DNA of 28,767 nucleotides from Microcaldota archaeon (GTDB lineage: Archaea; Micrarchaeota; Micrarchaeia; Micrarchaeales; Micrarchaeaceae). Both the position numbers and the translations under genes were made by a program. Below, in pieces: positions 14,933-23,084 of the stretch. Position 1 is the stretch's first letter. Every line of letters starts with the position of its first letter. The DNA is taken from the NCBI GenBank assembly GCA_021812105.1, contig JAKAOQ010000004.1, positions 1 through 28,767 of the forward strand, in the 5' to 3' direction. The notes beneath the pieces were generated by a model, which saw only the letters and a list, made by a program, of their open reading frames with translations, was not told the DNA's origin and did no database searches.

Positions 14933-15577
14933 CTACAGGCTTCTCTTCAATTCCTCTATTGTCCTGAATATCCGCTTAACACCGCTCTTCCTGAAAGTGG
15001 CGTAGCTGTCGAATCCCCCACACACGGCGCAGAAATCCACCCCCGCGTTCTTGGCGGCCTGGTAGTCAAGGAGCGTGTCACCTATGTACAGCGTTCTGTC
15101 CTTCTTTGCTCCAAGCAGCCTCAGTATTTCCAGCAGCCCGAGCGGATGCGGTTTCGGTGCCTTGAACATCTTGGTGCTGACTATTATGTCGAAGTACTTC
15201 TCCACGTCGTGCTGCCCGACCCCCTTCAGTACGATGTAGCTGTCCGCGTCTGAAAAAAGCGCTACGTTCTTGCCTTTATTCTTGAGGAGTTTGAGCACCT
15301 CGATCGCGCCCTCCTGCATTCTCACCTTAGAGAACACCATCTTTATATCGACCAGCCTGGAGAAGAACCTAGACCCGATCTCTTCCTCCCTTATCCTCCC
15401 CCTTATATCCACCGGCCCGCTTGGCGCGTGGCCCGATCCGGTTCTCCCGTATAGACCGAAGAGTATCTTGGCGTGGTCTTTCATCCAGAGTATACTGCCC
15501 ATCCTGTTGAGCGTGCCGTCCCAGTCGAAAACGAAGGTATCATATCTGCCGGTTAGTTTTCCGTTCTTCTTTTCCAT
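14933..15577 (-). CDS. HAD-superfamily hydrolase, phosphoglycolate phosphatase-like
   Basis: The 214-aa protein carries the four HAD motifs: FDWDGTL (motif I nucleophile and acid Asp, around residues 17-23), VALFSDAD (motif II), KAPKPHP with the motif III lysine, and IGDTLLDYQAAKNAG (motif IV metal ligands). A helical cap of about 80 residues between motifs I and II fits the C1-cap phosphatases that act on small phosphate esters such as phosphoglycolate. The substrate cannot be read from the sequence. The gene starts 12 bases after the leuS stop with AAGGAT ahead of ATG 15577, so it is cotranscribed with leuS; a TTG immediately upstream is not needed. An editing-damage or metabolite-repair role is possible but unsupported. 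Confidence 0.9.
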   Translation of the reverse strand: MEKKNGKLTGRYDTFVFDWDGTLNRMGSILWMKDHAKILFGLYGRTGSGHAPSGPVDIRGRIREEEIGSRFFSRLVDIKMVFSKVRMQEGAIEVLKLLKNKGKNVALFSDADSYIVLKGVGQHDVEKYFDIIVSTKMFKAPKPHPLGLLEILRLLGAKKDRTLYIGDTLLDYQAAKNAGVDFCAVCGGFDSYATFRKSGVKRIFRTIEELKRSL

Positions 15578-15589
15578 CAAAATCCTTGT

Positions 15590-18460
15590 CTATCCCCAGA
15601 CCACTTCTATGCTGGGTTTATCGGGCAGCGCCCTCGGCGCACGCGCCGATTTCGATTCCGCCTCCTTCTCAAACACAATCCCAAAACCAAGCTTTTTCTC
15701 TATGAACGCCTTCGACTCGACGAAGTTCTTTAGCATCACGTCGTCGCCGATCACCGCGATCTTCGCCAGGGCGTTGACCTTCCTGGCAAACTGTGAAAGA
15801 TATTTCGAAAGCTTCTCCTTGCCAACCTTGCCGAACGCGGGATCGCTCATAACTGCACCGACATTCTTCTTCTCTACCAGCGCGTTGTATGCGCCCGCCT
15901 TCCACGGTTCTGCGATTATTATCTTGGCGCCCTTCACCTTCTTTCCCCTGTTCGCATCTATCTTTGAGCTGAGCTCCACGCTCTGCTTTATGTCCTCAAT
16001 CGTATTCCTTATTACCCTCTCGCTTTCTTCCTCCCCCAAATTTATCATATCTTCGTCCACCTCGGGCCATCTCTCCTTTACTATCAAAGTCGTCTTCCCC
16101 AGCATATGCCATAGCTCTTCAGAGTAGTGCGGCATTACAAGAGAGAGCATGACGGCCAGCCTTTCCATGAAATCGTGCAGGACAAGCCCGTTGCTGCCGC
16201 CCCTCTCCAGATACCACTGTATCTCGCTTACCGAATCATAATACATCCCGGTATAGGCGTTCCTAAGGCTCATACTGTCCAGGTACTCCGTTGCGCTCTT
16301 TATCTTCCTGTTGAGGATTGAGTATAGCCAGTAGTCTATGTGCTTGAGCTCTCCGCTCTGCATCCCTCCTAGCGACATCACGGTATTGTACAGGAACTCG
16401 TTCCTCGAGTAGACCCCGTTCAGTGCTTCCACGTTGAATTCAGTTTCGGTATCAAGATCCGCGCTGGTAACTTCGAGAAACCTCAGCGGATCGGCACCGT
16501 ACTTTGCAACACCTTCGATAAGCGGCACTATATTTCCAAAGCTCTTGCTCATCTTTTCTCCCTCTATCTTCACGAATCCGTTTACCACAATGCGCTTCGG
16601 CCAGAACCTTTCTGGCAACAGCGCTGAATGGTTGAACATGTACATCGTAAGGTGATTCGGGATGAGGTCCGGAGCGGAGTGCCTTGACGTGTTTGTATAC
16701 CAGTAGTCTATGCTCTCCTTGCACTTTTTCACGACCTCCTCGTTTATTCCGGTCTCCGCGGCCACTCGTCCGATGTCCTTCTCATAGTCGAATATGTAGT
16801 CGAAGAAAATCGGCTTTAGCTGTTCCGGCTTCACGGAGTTCGCAAACAGTATGTGGTCAAAGGTGTAGAACGTCATGTATATCGTGGAGTCCGAAAGCGA
16901 TTCTATCACGTGTTCAGGATTGAACGGGAATTTGGTCCCGAGTCCCTGCGACCTTTCGGCTGCGCGCAGATCAAGCCAATCTATAAGTGAACCGAAGGTC
17001 CCCTTCAGTTTTTCTGGATAAAATTCAATACCTCCGAACAGCTTCCTGGTCTTGTCTTTCCACTCCTTGTTGCCGTAGTCTATGAACCACTGGTTGTCTA
17101 CAACCTTTACAATCGCCCTCTCTCCACACCTGCAGAATACCGGTTCCTCGTTACCTATTATGTAAATGTTGATCGCTTTTCCCTCTTTTACCATGTCGTC
17201 TTTGAGCCTGTCACGCGCTTCAGCTTCGCTCCTTCCCTTGTACGGCCCCTCGAGCATGACCCCCCTGTGCGACTCCTCCCTGTATATCATTTTGGTAGCA
17301 AGCTCGAGCGTGTCATCGGCTGCTTTCGGATCAGCGTTTAGAAGCTCCAGGTATCCGAGCGCGGGTATCTCGGGGTGTTCCATCGCGTTATCCTTTGATT
17401 CGTTCGCTGCCTCCGGACTTCCAGTGGAATGGGATACCTCTATGACCTTCTTGTAAGCGCCTATCTGCATCGGATACCCTTCAGCCTTCAACCTTTCCAG
17501 CGCGGCGTAGTCAAACGGGGCGTGAGCAGGTACGCTCATGACTACTCCGGTTCCCACGTCTCCCTTAACGAAAAATCCAGGAAGCACCGGAAGGTGATTC
17601 CCCGTTATGGGGTCGAGCGCCGTTTTCTTCAGCATCTCCTCTCCGCCTATCTCGCTTTCTACATCTACTTTCCTCTGGTAAGAGAGAAGCCTCGCCGCCT
17701 CCTTTGACAGGTAATACCTTTCGCCATCTATCTTTGCAATTACGTAACCTATGCTCTTGTTTACGAATATGTTCGTTACCCCATATACCGTCTCCGGCCT
17801 GAACGTTGCGCACGGAAAGTATACATCCGAATCGGCATCCTTGAATTTTATCGCCACCAGCTTCTCTATCTCTGGCCATACATCGCCTTTAGTATCGTGC
17901 TGCCCAACAACGTTGTTGTCGTTCGTGCACCATCCCACGGGATGAGAACCCTGTGTTAGCAGCCCCATATCTTTGAGCTTGAAGAACTGCCACTCTACGA
18001 GTTTGCTGAACGTTGGATAAAGACTGTCAAACTTCCTCCTCCAGTCCATCCCGTAGCCAGCCATGCGCATACCTCTTTCCATGACTCCAGCGAAATAGTC
18101 TGCTATAAATAGTGGATCAGACATTTTTGCTATCGATGCATCGTCAACGTTGTATAGCTTGAGCTCCTTGATCAGCTCTTCGTCTTTCCTGTCCACTCTC
18201 TTCGCTATGGCTAGTATCGGCGTCCCTGTCTTGTGGAACGCCATCGGATACAGGACGTTGAACCCTCTTGCTCTCATATACCTCGCGAACAAGTCTGCGG
18301 TTGCATAGGTTCTGAGGTGCCCTATGTGCTGTGGCATGTTCACGTACGGCAGCGCGGCGGTCACCATTATCTGCTTCCTCGAGTCGGGCTCGGCTTCGTA
18401 CACCTTCTCGTCGCTCCAGACCTTCTGCCATTTCTTTTCTATTTCAGCGTAATCGATCAT
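15590..18460 (-). CDS. leuS: Leucyl-tRNA synthetase, archaeal type
   Basis: This class Ia synthetase charges tRNA-Leu. The 956-aa length matches the archaeal/eukaryotic form. The HIGH motif is PQHIGHLRTY (residues 45-48 for HIGH), followed by the large CP1 editing insertion containing FRPETVYGVTNIFVN, a typical editing-site strand, and a second catalytic half with GEKMSKSFGN (around residues 633-641). The C-terminal anticodon-binding helical bundle and the extra archaeal C-terminal domain are present. The start ATG has GGTTGTGATG just upstream, and a TATA element lies near 18522-18530 on the minus strand. A HAD phosphatase gene follows in the same transcript. No truncation is seen. Confidence 0.97.
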   Translation of the reverse strand: MIDYAEIEKKWQKVWSDEKVYEAEPDSRKQIMVTAALPYVNMPQHIGHLRTYATADLFARYMRARGFNVLYPMAFHKTGTPILAIAKRVDRKDEELIKELKLYNVDDASIAKMSDPLFIADYFAGVMERGMRMAGYGMDWRRKFDSLYPTFSKLVEWQFFKLKDMGLLTQGSHPVGWCTNDNNVVGQHDTKGDVWPEIEKLVAIKFKDADSDVYFPCATFRPETVYGVTNIFVNKSIGYVIAKIDGERYYLSKEAARLLSYQRKVDVESEIGGEEMLKKTALDPITGNHLPVLPGFFVKGDVGTGVVMSVPAHAPFDYAALERLKAEGYPMQIGAYKKVIEVSHSTGSPEAANESKDNAMEHPEIPALGYLELLNADPKAADDTLELATKMIYREESHRGVMLEGPYKGRSEAEARDRLKDDMVKEGKAINIYIIGNEEPVFCRCGERAIVKVVDNQWFIDYGNKEWKDKTRKLFGGIEFYPEKLKGTFGSLIDWLDLRAAERSQGLGTKFPFNPEHVIESLSDSTIYMTFYTFDHILFANSVKPEQLKPIFFDYIFDYEKDIGRVAAETGINEEVVKKCKESIDYWYTNTSRHSAPDLIPNHLTMYMFNHSALLPERFWPKRIVVNGFVKIEGEKMSKSFGNIVPLIEGVAKYGADPLRFLEVTSADLDTETEFNVEALNGVYSRNEFLYNTVMSLGGMQSGELKHIDYWLYSILNRKIKSATEYLDSMSLRNAYTGMYYDSVSEIQWYLERGGSNGLVLHDFMERLAVMLSLVMPHYSEELWHMLGKTTLIVKERWPEVDEDMINLGEEESERVIRNTIEDIKQSVELSSKIDANRGKKVKGAKIIIAEPWKAGAYNALVEKKNVGAVMSDPAFGKVGKEKLSKYLSQFARKVNALAKIAVIGDDVMLKNFVESKAFIEKKLGFGIVFEKEAESKSARAPRALPDKPSIEVVWG

Positions 18461-18510
18461 TTCATCACAACCGGAGCAAACAAGCGCGACGTTACTTTCG
18501 CCCCGCCTCC

Positions 18511-18541
18511 CTTATAATAATGTTATAAACTAATAAAAATG
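18511..18541. promoter_or_regulatory. Divergent promoter of leuS (-) and the permease (+)
   Basis: The stretch CTTATAATAATGTTATAAAC plus TAATAAAAATG holds TATA-like elements in both directions. Leftward, GTTTATAAC gives a leader of about 40 nt for leuS; rightward, TAATAAAAA gives about 20 nt for the permease at 18582. The whole divergent gap is 121 bases. Confidence 0.5.
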
Positions 18542-18581
18542 TTGATAGAACAAGATTAAACCAGCACGCCGTACAATCAAG

Positions 18582-19907
18582 ATGGTTCTGATGCCCGATA
18601 AAATGCTGCGCATGTCTGTTGCAGTGGCCGTGGGACTCGCGGCGATAATAGGCGCGGGTATATTTGTTCTCAGCGGCACCGCGATAGCCCTCGCCGGTCC
18701 CTTCTCATTGCTCGCGTTCGTGCTGGTCGGGATAGTCGCCCTGTTGGTTGCGGTGGAGCTCGGCATACTCGGCGGCGTGATGCCCAAGGCCAGGGGTGCT
18801 TCCTACTCTTTTGTCTACGGTGCTTTTGGCAGCGAGCTCGGGTTCATAACCGGCATACTGCTTTATTTCAGCTTTGCAACCGCGGTCTCGGCCGTGAGCA
18901 TAGGATTCGGATCCTATCTGGCGAGTCTTCTAGGCATCAGGGTCTCAAGCTTTTCAATTCCATTCGCTGTGGGCCTGATATTCGTGCTGTCGCTGCTCAA
19001 CATAATCGGCATGAAGAAGGCCGCGAAAAGCGATTTCTGGCTGGTTGCGATAAAGGTTTCTATACTCGTAGTGTTCATAGCGTTCGCCATTGTCTTTGCC
19101 CTTCTGCATCCATCATTTATTGCTGGGCATTTTTCATCCAAACCTTCTCAGTATAGTATAGGTGCAATATTCGCCGCTAGCGTAGCGATATTCTTTGCGT
19201 ATACCGGATTCCAGGCCATATCATCGCTGACCGACAGGATAGAAGGCGGAGCAAGGAAGGCCGCGCGTGCGATCGTGTACTCGGTAGTGATAAGCCTTGT
19301 GCTCTACGTGCTGGTCGATCTGGCGCTTATGTTCCTGGCTCCCGCCAGCTCGTTCACCATCAACGCCGATCCGCTCACGTTCGCCCTAAAGAGCGCCTCG
19401 GCTCCAGGCTGGCTATCGATCCTGGTGGGCATCGGGGCTCTGATAGCGACTACATCCGCCGCCATCGCCATGTTGCTGTCATCATCAAGGCTGTTCTACC
19501 AGATCGGCGAGAACCACCTTCTGCCGAAGATAGCAAGGAGGTACAACTCGAAGACCGATGTTGCCGTCAACGGCGTGATAATATCTGCCGTGATAGCCGT
19601 GGTCTTCCTCTTCGCAGGCAACATATACATAATCGCGGCAATAAGCAACTTCGGGCTTCTCTTCTCGTATGTGCTGACAAGCTTCGCCATAGTGCACTAC
19701 AAGAGGGACATGCGCGAGTCGCTGCACGTCCCGTTCTATCCGTATCTTCCGGCCGTGACGGTAATAGGTCTCGTGATGCTGATGATCGGTATGCCGAGGG
19801 AAGCGCTCGTCATAGGCGCGGCGATGATAATGATGCTCCTCGCCATCTACTATCTGCTCCGCGAAATAAACAATAAGAAGGTAGTAAGGATAAAGCTGTT
19901 CAGGTAA
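18582..19907 (+). CDS. APC-superfamily amino-acid permease
   Basis: This 441-aa secondary transporter of the amino acid-polyamine-organocation superfamily sits in the cytoplasmic membrane. The first membrane helix contains IIGAGIFVLSG, the unwound substrate-binding GxG segment of LeuT-fold permeases. About twelve hydrophobic spans can be traced, including AFVLVGIVALLVAVELGIL, the FFAYTGFQAISSL helix with the TM6-type break and paired C-terminal helices. A cytoplasmic loop reads LPKIARRYN, as in other APC carriers before TM9. The substrate is not readable; cationic or neutral amino acids are typical. A DPANN organism with few biosynthetic genes would depend on such uptake (inference). Start ATG 18582 is followed by a second candidate ATG at 18591. 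Confidence 0.9.
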   Translation: MVLMPDKMLRMSVAVAVGLAAIIGAGIFVLSGTAIALAGPFSLLAFVLVGIVALLVAVELGILGGVMPKARGASYSFVYGAFGSELGFITGILLYFSFATAVSAVSIGFGSYLASLLGIRVSSFSIPFAVGLIFVLSLLNIIGMKKAAKSDFWLVAIKVSILVVFIAFAIVFALLHPSFIAGHFSSKPSQYSIGAIFAASVAIFFAYTGFQAISSLTDRIEGGARKAARAIVYSVVISLVLYVLVDLALMFLAPASSFTINADPLTFALKSASAPGWLSILVGIGALIATTSAAIAMLLSSSRLFYQIGENHLLPKIARRYNSKTDVAVNGVIISAVIAVVFLFAGNIYIIAAISNFGLLFSYVLTSFAIVHYKRDMRESLHVPFYPYLPAVTVIGLVMLMIGMPREALVIGAAMIMMLLAIYYLLREINNKKVVRIKLFR

Positions 19908-19944
19908 TGAAGGGTCATCCGTGCCGGCACGCGATGCGAAGCTA

Positions 19945-20898
19945 CTAGTGCTCCTTCTCTACCGCGCCCGAAAGAATCTCGTACCGCTTCTTCGTCTCCG
20001 GATACGAAAGTATGTACTCCCTGGTCCTCTCCTGTTCATTTTCGAATTTCGCTGTGCTGTCAAATTGCTGCTTTGTAAAATCAACGACACCGTAGTCTGG
20101 CAGTTGGTTGTAGTAATGCGAACGCACGTTCTCTACGTTCTTTACCTCTACCCTCAATATTTTTCCGCCAAAGTGGTCGTTTACTATCAGGGCGGTGATG
20201 GCGCACTGACCCCACGCAGGATTTTCTGCGCTCCATCTCGCCGCGTCAGCGCTCGACTCCGCAGACCACGCTTTTGATACCGTGTCGTAAAGATGGCTTA
20301 TGCTGTATCTGCCCTTTTCAACATGATATACATCGTTTGCAAGAAGCCTAAACGGTTTGTCACCTATATAGTATCCCTCCAACTCTTGGTTAAGCGGCAG
20401 CTTGGCCTTCATGTTTGACCTCGGCTTTCCGAGCCTAGTTTCAATCGTGGGAAACACCTTCATCAAAGGGTCTATAGTAAGCAGATCCTTTAACTGGACC
20501 TCGTACGCTACCTCGCCGTCGCTGTTGGCTTTTACTATGCTGATGTACGGGTGCGCGAATTCCAAAAGCATTCCCATGCACGACATGCACGGAGGAGTAA
20601 TCGGTGAGTTTTTCGTCCCAGCGTCGATGAATATTCCGGTAAGCCTCTTGAAATCCGTACCGTTGTATCCCCTCATAAGCGCGCCGTATACCGCCGCTCT
20701 TTCTGCGTGTATGCCGCCATCCTGGCCGTATGTTTCTATATTTGCGCCTGGGAATGTATTGCCATCGTACGTTCTCGCCACGTAAGCTACGCCAGACCTG
20801 AAAGTCCTTGTAGAAGTTTCTCTTGTGCGTAAAGCAATCTCTACCTCCTCCTTGATTTGCTCTAACTCCTCTTTCCTATCCACGCTTTTGCTAGGCAT
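19945..20898 (-). CDS. Cytidine deaminase fused to a YunG-like Cys-His-Asp domain
   Basis: The N-terminal part (residues about 10-145) is a cytidine-deaminase fold: GANIE (51-55), the zinc-binding and catalytic HAE (64-66) and PCMSC (103-107) supplying the two further zinc ligands. This is the layout of free cytidine deaminases, which convert cytidine or deoxycytidine to uridine. Residues about 165-317 form a second domain resembling the YunG family: AWGQCAITALIVNDHFGG (Cys232), RSHYYNQLPDYGVVDFTKQQF (His261, Asp273) and a C-terminal TREYILSYPETKKRYEIL. The Cys, His and Asp in this order recall papain/transglutaminase-like catalytic triads. ATG 20898 is chosen because GGAAGGTG precedes it; the GTG at 20913 would destroy that site. 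The gene converges on the permease. Confidence 0.83.
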   Translation of the reverse strand: MPSKSVDRKEELEQIKEEVEIALRTRETSTRTFRSGVAYVARTYDGNTFPGANIETYGQDGGIHAERAAVYGALMRGYNGTDFKRLTGIFIDAGTKNSPITPPCMSCMGMLLEFAHPYISIVKANSDGEVAYEVQLKDLLTIDPLMKVFPTIETRLGKPRSNMKAKLPLNQELEGYYIGDKPFRLLANDVYHVEKGRYSISHLYDTVSKAWSAESSADAARWSAENPAWGQCAITALIVNDHFGGKILRVEVKNVENVRSHYYNQLPDYGVVDFTKQQFDSTAKFENEQERTREYILSYPETKKRYEILSGAVEKEH

Positions 20899-20938
20899 GC
20901 ATACACCTTCCACACACCAATATACAACCCCGGCAAAC

Positions 20939-21008
20939 TATTTAGATTTTATGCGAGTTTGTCTGTAATCAGCTATAGTTTATTAATAGCCCGCCTTAAA
21001 TTATACGT
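20939..21008. promoter_or_regulatory. Divergent promoter of the deaminase fusion (-) and ychF (+)
   Basis: Leftward, TAAAATCTAAATA (complement of 20939-20951) would start transcription near 20915, just before the deaminase ATG. Rightward, CTTAAATTATACG (20995-21007) would start near 21030, about 20 bases before the GTPase ATG. The two elements do not overlap. Confidence 0.45.
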
Positions 21009-21048
21009 TATAGCGCGTGCGATGCGCCATGCGCAACAGTGTGAGGGT

Positions 21049-22215
21049 ATGATGATAGGTATAATCGGGGCTCCGAACAAGGGCAAGAGCACCCTGTTCT
21101 CTGCTCTGACCATGCACGAGGTGCCGATAGCCAACAGGCCATTCACAACCATAAATCCAAATTTTGGAGTTACGTACGTGAGCCGGGAGTGTCCCGAGAA
21201 GAGGCTGCACGTGAAATGCAATCCCAAGAATTCCACTTGCGTAGACGGAGTCAGGCGCATACCTATAAACATAGTAGATGTGGCCGGGCTGGTAGAAGGT
21301 GCACACGAAGGTCGTGGCATGGGAAACAAGTTCCTCAACGACCTGGCCGCAGCTGATGCGTTCATACTCGTCGTAGACGGCAGCGGGAAGACGGACCCAG
21401 AAGGGAATCCGTGCGAAGGCTGCGACCCGGCGAAGGACGTAGAGATGGTGGAGCGCGAGCTCGAGGAGTGGATAAGCGGTATACTCGAGAAGCATTCCGG
21501 TCAGATATCAAAGAGGCAGGACGGCGTGGACGCTATATACGAAGTGCTCAGCGGCATGAAGATAAAACGGGACCAGATTGAGACTACGCTGAACAGGGCG
21601 AACCTACCGAGCAGTTTCTTTGCTCCAGATCACGGAGACAGGATTGCATTTGCGCGTGAGCTGCTGGCCGAATCAAAGCCCGTAGTAGTCGCCTTCAACA
21701 AGCTGGATGATCCGAACGCGTCTGCTAACTATAAGAAATTCAACGTGCACGAGAAGAGTGTCCCGTGCTCCGCCGCTGTAGAACTCGCAATGAGAAAGGC
21801 TGAGAAAAACGGACTCATGAGAATAAACCCCGATGGCGGTGTAGAGGCGGTCGGAAACCCTAGCGAAGACCAGGTAAATGCAATATCTTACATAAAAGAG
21901 TTTCTGGCGGAGCACAAAACAACCAACGTACAGGAGCTGATCAACGGGACAGTTTTTGAGGTGCTGGAAAGCATAGTGGTGTACCCCGTTGAGGACGAGA
22001 ACAAGTACACGGACCACTTCGGAAACGTGCTTCCTGACGCAATACTAATGAGGAACGGATCCACGGCGCTCGACCTCGCAGCGCAGATTCATACGGACCT
22101 GGCAAGGGGCATGATATATGCGGTTGACGCAATAAGCAAAAAAAAGCTGAGTAAGGACTACGTGCTGAAAGACGGCGATGTGATACGGATCGTAAGCTCA
22201 TCAAAGCCAAAATAA
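21049..22215 (+). CDS. YchF/Obg-related TRAFAC GTPase with TGS domain
   Basis: This 388-aa P-loop protein belongs to the Obg-HflX branch, close to archaeal YchF/OLA1, whose members bind ribosomes and often prefer ATP. It has G1 GAPNKGKST (about residues 7-15), the adjoining PFTTINPNFGVTYV segment diagnostic of the family, DVAGLVEGAHEGRGMGNKFL (G3 and switch II) and NKLD (G4). The C-terminal domain contains YTDHFGNVLPDAIL and KDYVLKDGDVIRIV, a TGS-like RNA-binding end. The G1 lysine-glycine-lysine (NKGKS rather than NVGKS) is a small deviation common in archaeal homologues. I chose ATG 21049, following GTGAGGGT; the frame stays open 30 codons further up, but that would include the promoter. 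A second ATG follows at 21052. Confidence 0.92.
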   Translation: MMIGIIGAPNKGKSTLFSALTMHEVPIANRPFTTINPNFGVTYVSRECPEKRLHVKCNPKNSTCVDGVRRIPINIVDVAGLVEGAHEGRGMGNKFLNDLAAADAFILVVDGSGKTDPEGNPCEGCDPAKDVEMVERELEEWISGILEKHSGQISKRQDGVDAIYEVLSGMKIKRDQIETTLNRANLPSSFFAPDHGDRIAFARELLAESKPVVVAFNKLDDPNASANYKKFNVHEKSVPCSAAVELAMRKAEKNGLMRINPDGGVEAVGNPSEDQVNAISYIKEFLAEHKTTNVQELINGTVFEVLESIVVYPVEDENKYTDHFGNVLPDAILMRNGSTALDLAAQIHTDLARGMIYAVDAISKKKLSKDYVLKDGDVIRIVSSSKPK

Positions 22216-22246
22216 GGACCGATATCTTTTATCCAGGACCGGTATA

Positions 22247-22801
22247 CTACTTTGCTCCGTGGCGTGCGGCCGCCAAACCCGCGAGCAACGGAACCACGAC
22301 TATCACTATGGCAACGGGCAGTCCGACCATATAGACCAGGAAGTTGTTAAGAACAAGGTTTGGAAGTATGCTCGGATCAGCGTACTTTATTATCAGATAC
22401 AGGATCGCTATTATTATAGCGTAAATGAATGCCGTGTATATGGCGTTGATCAGTCCAAGGCCGAGCGCTTCTTTCACTCTGCTTGCTGCGCCGCCCACCT
22501 TCTCCCCTATGTACGCCGCGACTATCAGCGCTATGATTATTGCTCCCGGTATGTAGAGTATATAGTGTGATATCATGTTGAGCAGCCCTGTATTGGGCAC
22601 GCCGTAGTGGTTCAGGACCGGTGATATGATGCTGAGTATCACACCAATAAATATCATGATAGTCCAGAAGGTAAGAGCTCCAGCTATCTCTATCTTCCTG
22701 GCGTCTTCGTTGCCCGCATCCTCTTTATCTTCCGACCCCCAGTTATCCCCGTAGGTGTACCGTTTGCTGTCGGCGGGGTTGTTTGGTATAATATCCACCA
22801 T
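22247..22801 (-). CDS. Four-helix integral membrane protein, unknown family
   Basis: A hydrophilic, acidic N-terminus of about 38 residues (PADSKRYTYGDNWGSEDKEDAG) is followed by four predicted membrane helices: about 41-63, 78-98, 114-141 and 150-178. The second connects to the third by a charged loop KVGGAASRVKEALGLG. The spacing is reminiscent of Yip1-like or other small polytopic proteins, but I see no diagnostic motif, so function is left open. The C-terminus is short (AARHGAK), probably on the cytoplasmic side. It is transcribed divergently from the Sec61-beta gene from a shared 97-base region and converges on the GTPase gene, 31 bases away. Confidence 0.78.
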   Translation of the reverse strand: MVDIIPNNPADSKRYTYGDNWGSEDKEDAGNEDARKIEIAGALTFWTIMIFIGVILSIISPVLNHYGVPNTGLLNMISHYILYIPGAIIIALIVAAYIGEKVGGAASRVKEALGLGLINAIYTAFIYAIIIAILYLIIKYADPSILPNLVLNNFLVYMVGLPVAIVIVVVPLLAGLAAARHGAK

Positions 22802-22842
22802 TTGGATGCGCTGAACGCAATGCCAGATATAACATAAACATA

Positions 22843-22880
22843 AAAGTATTTAAGCCTAATATAGTAGAAAGATTAGAGGT
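22843..22880. promoter_or_regulatory. Divergent promoter of the membrane protein (-) and Sec61-beta (+)
   Basis: AAAAGTATTTAAGCC (22843-22856) is a good rightward BRE/TATA, placing a start near 22877 and a leader of about 20 nt that includes AGAGGT. The same stretch read leftward (CTTAAATACTTTTATG) can serve the membrane-protein gene with a short leader. Confidence 0.5.
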
Positions 22881-22898
22881 ATAGAAAATAGTGTTTCA

Positions 22899-23057
22899 AT
22901 GCCGACGCTTCAATCTCCACAGTCGCAAGCCGGGGTGATGAACTTTTACGACGCCCCGACAAAGGGACCGAAGTTCAGCCCAAAATTTGTGCTCGCGATA
23001 ATAATAGTGCTTGTAATAATAATACTGATACTGGACAGGATACACTTCGGAGGATGA
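22899..23057 (+). CDS. Preprotein translocase subunit Sec61-beta
   Basis: This 52-aa gene encodes the small tail-anchored subunit of the archaeal SecY/Sec61 channel. The protein starts MPTLQSPQSQAGVMNFYDAP, then KGPKFSPKFVLA leads into a single membrane helix of about 20 residues made of Ile, Val and Leu, ending DRIHFGG. The order (flexible Ser/Gln-rich N-terminus, AGVMNFYD-like helix, 'GPKxSPxxVL' entry, one TM, short tail) is the Sec61-beta pattern. ATG 22899 is about 20 bases after the inferred transcription start. It converges on the AbrB-type gene, 27 bases away. No other Sec gene is in the window. Confidence 0.85.
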   Translation: MPTLQSPQSQAGVMNFYDAPTKGPKFSPKFVLAIIIVLVIIILILDRIHFGG

Positions 23058-23084
23058 GCCGCCACGCATTGTTCAAGCGTGCGG

